Part shown: positions 60,540 through 64,000 of the stretch, in pieces
How the letters are laid out: each line of letters starts with the position of its first letter
Numbering within the stretch: the first letter of the stretch is position 1
Program-made: the position numbers and the translations under genes
The notes under the pieces: model-generated
Database searches by the model: none
Seen by the model: only the letters and a program-made list of their open reading frames with translations
Told to the model about the DNA's origin: nothing
DNA from: Parvibaculum sp.
Lineage (GTDB): Bacteria > Pseudomonadota > Alphaproteobacteria > Parvibaculales > Parvibaculaceae
Length of the DNA: 64,000 nt
Assembly (NCBI RefSeq): GCF_019635935.1
Contig: NZ_JAHBYN010000001.1
Location: 620,001 to 684,000, forward strand
Direction: 5' to 3'

Positions 60540-62036
60540 ATGGGCGAACGAATTCTGGTGGTTGGCGGCGGTATTGCCGGTCTGTCGACCGTGCTGGCGC
60601 TGGCCCGCGCGGGCAAGGACGTGACCGTGCTGGAGCGCGATCCGCCCCCGCCCGACAGCACGGCCGACGAGGCCTTCGAACGCTGGGAGCGCAAGGGCGT
60701 CGGCCATCTGCGCCACAGCCATGCCTTTCTGGCGCGGCTGCACATGCTGATCCGCGACAACTATCCCGAGCTGATGAAAGACCTGCTCGCCGCCGGCTGC
60801 CGCGAGATCAACTTCGCCGACAATCTCTCGCCGGCGATGCGCGCGCGCTATGTGCCTGCACCCGGCGACGAGGACATGACGATCCTGACCAGCCGCCGCA
60901 CGACGCTGGAACTGGTGATGCGCCGCTACGCGGCCCGCCAGCCCGGCATCCATTTCGAGACCGGCGCGCTGGTGCGCGGCATCCTGACAGATCGTGCAGG
61001 CGGCAAGCTGCGCGTCACCGGCGTCACGGTGGAGCAGAACGGCGAACGGCGCGACTGGCCGGCCGATATCGTCATCGATGCCGCCGGCAAGAACAGCCAG
61101 ATGATCGAATGGCTCAACGAAGCCGGCGCCGGCATCTCGGAAGAAAACGAGCGCGCCGGCATCCTCTATTTCACCCGCCACTACCGGCTGCACGACGGCA
61201 CCGCCGAACCCGAGCGCGGCAAGGTGCCGGGCGCCGGCGATCTCGGCTTCATCAAATACGGCGTCTTCCCGGCCGACAATGGCTGCTTCTCGATCACGCT
61301 GGCGGTGCCGGAAATCGAAATCGAGATGCGCAAGGCCGTCGTGCGTCCCGAGATCTTCGACGCCATCTGCGCGCAATTGCCGGGCATCGCGCGCTGGACG
61401 TCGGCGGAAACATCCAAGCCCGTCAGCCGCGTTTTCGGCATGGGCGAACTGGTGAGCCGCTGGCGCCACATGACAGAAAACGGGCAGCCGCGCGTGCTCG
61501 GCTTCTTCCCGATCGGCGACAGCGTCATCCGCACCAATCCGCTCTATGGGCGCGGCTGTTCCTTCGCGGCCATCGCCGCCGAGGCGCTGCGCGATGCGCT
61601 GGACCGCAAGGACCCCGCCGCCCGCGCCGCCTATTATCACAAGCGCCTCGCACTCGATCTTCGTCAGTACTATGATGATATGGTGAAGCAGGACCTTGCG
61701 GCCACAAGACGGGCGCGCAATGCCATCGACCCCGACTACAAGCCGGGCGTGAAGGCGCGCGTCATCAAGAGTTTCGCCGAAGACGCGATTATACCGGCGA
61801 TACGCGGCGACATCGAACTGCTGCGTAACTTCATGCGCGCCTTCCACATGGTCGATCGTCCGAACCTGTGGCTGCGCGATCCGCGCAACATCACGAAGAT
61901 CCTCGCCACCTGGGCGCGCGGCAAAAGGCGCAATGCCGACTACTATCCGCCGAAGCTCGGGCCGGACCGCGACGAGATGATGAAGGTGCTGGGTCTCTCG
62001 CCGACCGCCGATGTCGAGCGCCTGAAAGCCGCATAA
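60540..62036 (+). CDS. FAD-dependent monooxygenase/oxidoreductase
   Basis: 498 residues. ILVVGGGIAGLSTVLALARAGKDVTVLERD binds FAD; ADIVIDAAGKNSQMIEWL contains the DG-like motif region and VLGFFPIGDSVIRTNPLYGRGCSFAAIAAEAL the GD motif of the phenol hydroxylase-like group. The extended C-terminus (about 380-498) is unusual. GGCGGAGG lies before the ATG. Followed by the epoxide hydrolase-like gene in the same direction (41 bases). Confidence 0.85.
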   Translation: MGERILVVGGGIAGLSTVLALARAGKDVTVLERDPPPPDSTADEAFERWERKGVGHLRHSHAFLARLHMLIRDNYPELMKDLLAAGCREINFADNLSPAMRARYVPAPGDEDMTILTSRRTTLELVMRRYAARQPGIHFETGALVRGILTDRAGGKLRVTGVTVEQNGERRDWPADIVIDAAGKNSQMIEWLNEAGAGISEENERAGILYFTRHYRLHDGTAEPERGKVPGAGDLGFIKYGVFPADNGCFSITLAVPEIEIEMRKAVVRPEIFDAICAQLPGIARWTSAETSKPVSRVFGMGELVSRWRHMTENGQPRVLGFFPIGDSVIRTNPLYGRGCSFAAIAAEALRDALDRKDPAARAAYYHKRLALDLRQYYDDMVKQDLAATRRARNAIDPDYKPGVKARVIKSFAEDAIIPAIRGDIELLRNFMRAFHMVDRPNLWLRDPRNITKILATWARGKRRNADYYPPKLGPDRDEMMKVLGLSPTADVERLKAA

Positions 62037-62076
62037 AAATCAAACCGACAATCCGCAAAACCGGGAGGGCACGGCC

Positions 62077-63048
62077 ATGAAATTTCCTGAGCCGCATTAC
62101 GTCGACACCAACGGCATCAGGATGGCCGTCTACGAACAGGGACCGAAGGACGGCGTGGCGGTCGTGATGTGCCACGGCTTTCCGGAACTCGGCTATTCGT
62201 GGCGCCACCAGATTCCGGCGATTGCCGACGCCGGTTTCCGCGCCATCGCGCCGGACCAGCGCGGCTATGGCAACACCGGCGGCCCGAAGGGAGAGGATGC
62301 GGTGCCGCTCTACGACATCGCCCATCTGACGGACGATCTGGCGGGGATGCTCGACGCGCTCGACATCGACAAGGCGGTCTTTGCCGGACATGACTGGGGC
62401 GGCATGGTGACCTGGCAGATGGCGCTGCGTCATCCCGCGCGCGTCGCCGGCGTCATCGGCGTCAACACGCCCTTCATTCCGCGCGGTCCCGTCGACCCAA
62501 TTGCCGGCATGCGCATGGTCTTCGGCGAGGACATGTACATCGTCTATTTCCAGAAATTCGGCGTCGCGGAAAAGATCTTCGATGCCGATGTCGCGCGCTC
62601 GATGCGCTTCTGGTACCGCAAGAGCGCGATGAAGCTCGCCGATTTCGATGCCCTTCCGGCAGACCAGAAGAACTTCTCCTTCCTGAAGAGCTTCGATGCC
62701 GACGAAAGCACCTGGCTCGGCACGCAACTGCTGAACGCCGAGGAACTCGACTACTACACCAGGGCCTTCGAGAAATCGGGCTTTGAGGGCGGCATCAACT
62801 GGTACCGCAACTTCACGCGCAACTGGCAACTGACCGAGGGCCAGACCGAAAAGATCGACGTCCCCTGCCTGATGATTTCGGCCGCCGACGACATCGTGCT
62901 CCGGCCCGAAATGACGGCCGGCATGGAAAACCACATCCCCGACCTCGAAAAGCACGTCATTGCCGATTGCGGCCACTGGACCCAGTCCGAAAAGCCCACC
63001 GAGCTGAACGCGCTGATGGCCGACTGGCTGAAGCGCCGCTTCGGCTGA
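62077..63048 (+). CDS. Epoxide hydrolase-like alpha/beta-hydrolase
   Basis: 323 residues. HGFPELGYSWRHQ supplies the oxyanion-hole HGxP, GHDWGG has the nucleophilic Asp, and GHWTQSEKP the catalytic His. YRNFTRNW and two Tyr residues in the cap fit epoxide hydrolases (epoxide to diol). GGGAGG precedes the ATG. Probably co-transcribed with the FAD monooxygenase, as monooxygenation and epoxide opening can be successive steps. Confidence 0.9.
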   Translation: MKFPEPHYVDTNGIRMAVYEQGPKDGVAVVMCHGFPELGYSWRHQIPAIADAGFRAIAPDQRGYGNTGGPKGEDAVPLYDIAHLTDDLAGMLDALDIDKAVFAGHDWGGMVTWQMALRHPARVAGVIGVNTPFIPRGPVDPIAGMRMVFGEDMYIVYFQKFGVAEKIFDADVARSMRFWYRKSAMKLADFDALPADQKNFSFLKSFDADESTWLGTQLLNAEELDYYTRAFEKSGFEGGINWYRNFTRNWQLTEGQTEKIDVPCLMISAADDIVLRPEMTAGMENHIPDLEKHVIADCGHWTQSEKPTELNALMADWLKRRFG

Positions 63049-63097
63049 GCGCGCTCGCGGCGATGTGACTTGCCGCCTGCCCCAAAAATGACCAGAA

Positions 63098-63121
63098 TGA
63101 CCGAATTATATCATTTGGTCA
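63098..63121. promoter_or_regulatory. 24-base imperfect palindrome, putative operator
   Basis: Arms TGACCGAAT and ATTTGGTCA around a TATATC-like centre; 20 of 24 positions are symmetric. It ends 24 bases before the 63146 start. Likely a repressor site, TetR-like by size. Confidence 0.5.
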
Positions 63122-63145
63122 GTCCGGTCCCGGGGGAGCGTCGGC

Positions 63146-63523
63146 ATGAAGTGGATGGGGCGCCTCATTGCCGACCCCGCCCTGCCACCCGCCTTTCTCG
63201 GCTGGCTGATCCTCGTCAATTCGCTAGCGGTGTTCTTTTTCTTCCGCCATTTCGCGGCCCGCGCCGTGCTGGCGGTCTGGCTGGCCAATCTGGCGCTGGT
63301 CGCCGCGGCGCTCGGCAGCGGCATGGTGGCGCTCAGCCTTGCGCTGTGCTGGACGCCGCTTCTCGCCTGGCTCGTCTGGCGCAACCCGCAGTTCCGGCTG
63401 GCCTCGCCGCTCGGCCTGTGGCTGGTCGCGGTCTTTGCTTCGAACCTTGTCGGGCTGACCGCAGCCTATGCCGTGCTTCTGGCCGGCCACGGAAACGGTG
63501 TCGCGATGCTCGCCGGGCTCTGA
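63146..63523 (+). CDS. Small multi-pass membrane protein, unknown
   Basis: 125 residues with about four hydrophobic segments (FLGWLILVNSLAVFFFFRHF; AVLAVWLANLALVAAALGSGMVAL; LASPLGLWLVAVFASNLVGLTAAYAVLLAG). No motif recognised. GGGGGAGCG lies before the ATG. A palindromic operator-like site is just upstream. Confidence 0.75.
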   Translation: MKWMGRLIADPALPPAFLGWLILVNSLAVFFFFRHFAARAVLAVWLANLALVAAALGSGMVALSLALCWTPLLAWLVWRNPQFRLASPLGLWLVAVFASNLVGLTAAYAVLLAGHGNGVAMLAGL

Positions 63524-63567
63524 AAGCCTGCTAGACTGGGCTCCGGCCCCCAAGCTCCGGCAAATGC

Positions 63568-63978
63568 ATGTCAACCGAACGCGACCGCGCCGCCCTGCTT
63601 TTCGCCAACGAGACCTTTTATCGCGCCTTTGCCGGACGCGACGTGACGCTGATGGGCGCGCTCTGGGCCGATGCCGAACAGGTGACCTGCCTGCATCCGG
63701 GCTGGCCGCCCGTCGAGGGGCGCGATGCGGTGCTGCAAAGCTGGCATGCGATCCTGACCGGCCCTGCAAGCCCCAACATCGAATGCCTGCACGCGCGCGC
63801 CAATCTTCACGGCGACACCGGCATCGTCATTTGCTACGAACGCATCGGCCCGGACTATCTGCTGGCGACCAACATTTTCGTCCGTAGCGGCGATGGATGG
63901 CTGCTCGTCCATCACCAGTCGGGCGCGGCGCCGGACCCCGGCGAAGAGACTGCAACGCCCCGGGGACGCCTGAACTGA
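63568..63978 (+). CDS. SnoaL-like/NTF2-fold protein
   Basis: 136 residues. FANETFYRAFAGRDVTLMGALWADAEQVTCLHPGWPPVEGRDAVLQSWHAIL and later NIFVRSGDGWLLVHHQSG are typical of the SnoaL-like/DUF4440 NTF2 fold, with a cavity that binds small molecules. Enzyme or binding role unknown. It follows the membrane protein by 44 bases. Confidence 0.85.
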   Translation: MSTERDRAALLFANETFYRAFAGRDVTLMGALWADAEQVTCLHPGWPPVEGRDAVLQSWHAILTGPASPNIECLHARANLHGDTGIVICYERIGPDYLLATNIFVRSGDGWLLVHHQSGAAPDPGEETATPRGRLN

Positions 63979-64000
63979 AGCCTGAATCAAGGCCCGGAAA

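Overview
The window is high-GC, gene-dense DNA from a flagellated alphaproteobacterium. Class-level evidence is strong: FliX, FlbT and FlaF homologues; sigma-54 flagellar promoters with Caulobacter-type ftr/FlbD-like enhancers and IHF sites; a TTAA-N7-TTAA CtrA box; GTTC-N7-GTTC LexA boxes in front of the imuA and imuB-dnaE2 genes; and an alphaproteobacterial DksA. The genus is not certain; gene content would suit a Parvibaculum-like or other Hyphomicrobiales-related organism. I see no phage, transposase, CRISPR array, tRNA or rRNA.

Layout. 1-18.8 kb is a flagellar cluster: fliM (cut by the window edge) and fliL on the minus strand; flgF-flgG-flgA-flgH; a dksA-like gene; fliX; flgI, a short rod-binding FlgJ-like gene and a FlgN-like gene; a TPR-glycosyltransferase gene that looks like the flagellin glycosyltransferase FlmG; two flagellins; flbT-flaF; then flgL, flgK and flgE on the minus strand. 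Together these build the switch, rod, L and P rings, hook, hook-filament junction and filament, and control flagellin synthesis. Four promoters here share one layout: two copies of CGGCA-N5-TGCCG, an IHF-like site, then a -24/-12 sigma-54 element.

19-26 kb: MoxR ATPase, a methyltransferase, a structured 376-base non-coding stretch, an LprI-like protein, a CoxE-like VWA protein, and a three-gene MacB-type ABC exporter. 26-33 kb: the SOS mutasome dnaE2-imuB and imuA, split by two small paralogous lipoprotein genes, with a LexA box before each part. 33-38.6 kb: methyltransferase, UPF0280-like protein, DUF3574 protein, a 2Fe-2S ferredoxin with its NADPH reductase, chorismate mutase, a GST and divergent TetR regulator, and a second ferredoxin.

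38.7-46 kb: a formylglycine-type sulfatase or phosphonate monoester hydrolase, a regulatory region holding a three-unit Pho box, an FAD oxidoreductase of the L-2-hydroxyglutarate type, an Hpt phosphotransfer protein, and a large membrane-anchored coiled-coil protein. 45-48.5 kb: an Mla-type lipid transport operon (MlaE with fused STAS, MlaF, MlaD, auxiliary lipoprotein). 48.7-52.7 kb: cytochrome c, a CHASE2 protein whose cyclase domain has lost key catalytic residues, and a dipeptide epimerase.

52.7-64 kb is metabolic: a zinc-type alcohol dehydrogenase family member, a TauD dioxygenase overlapping an MFS gene, an APH-like kinase flanked by two uncharacterised genes in one operon, rubredoxin, an NAD-dependent epimerase, a DUF423 membrane protein, an FAD monooxygenase, an epoxide hydrolase-like protein, and two small genes. 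Palindromes before 60540 and 63146 suggest local repressors.
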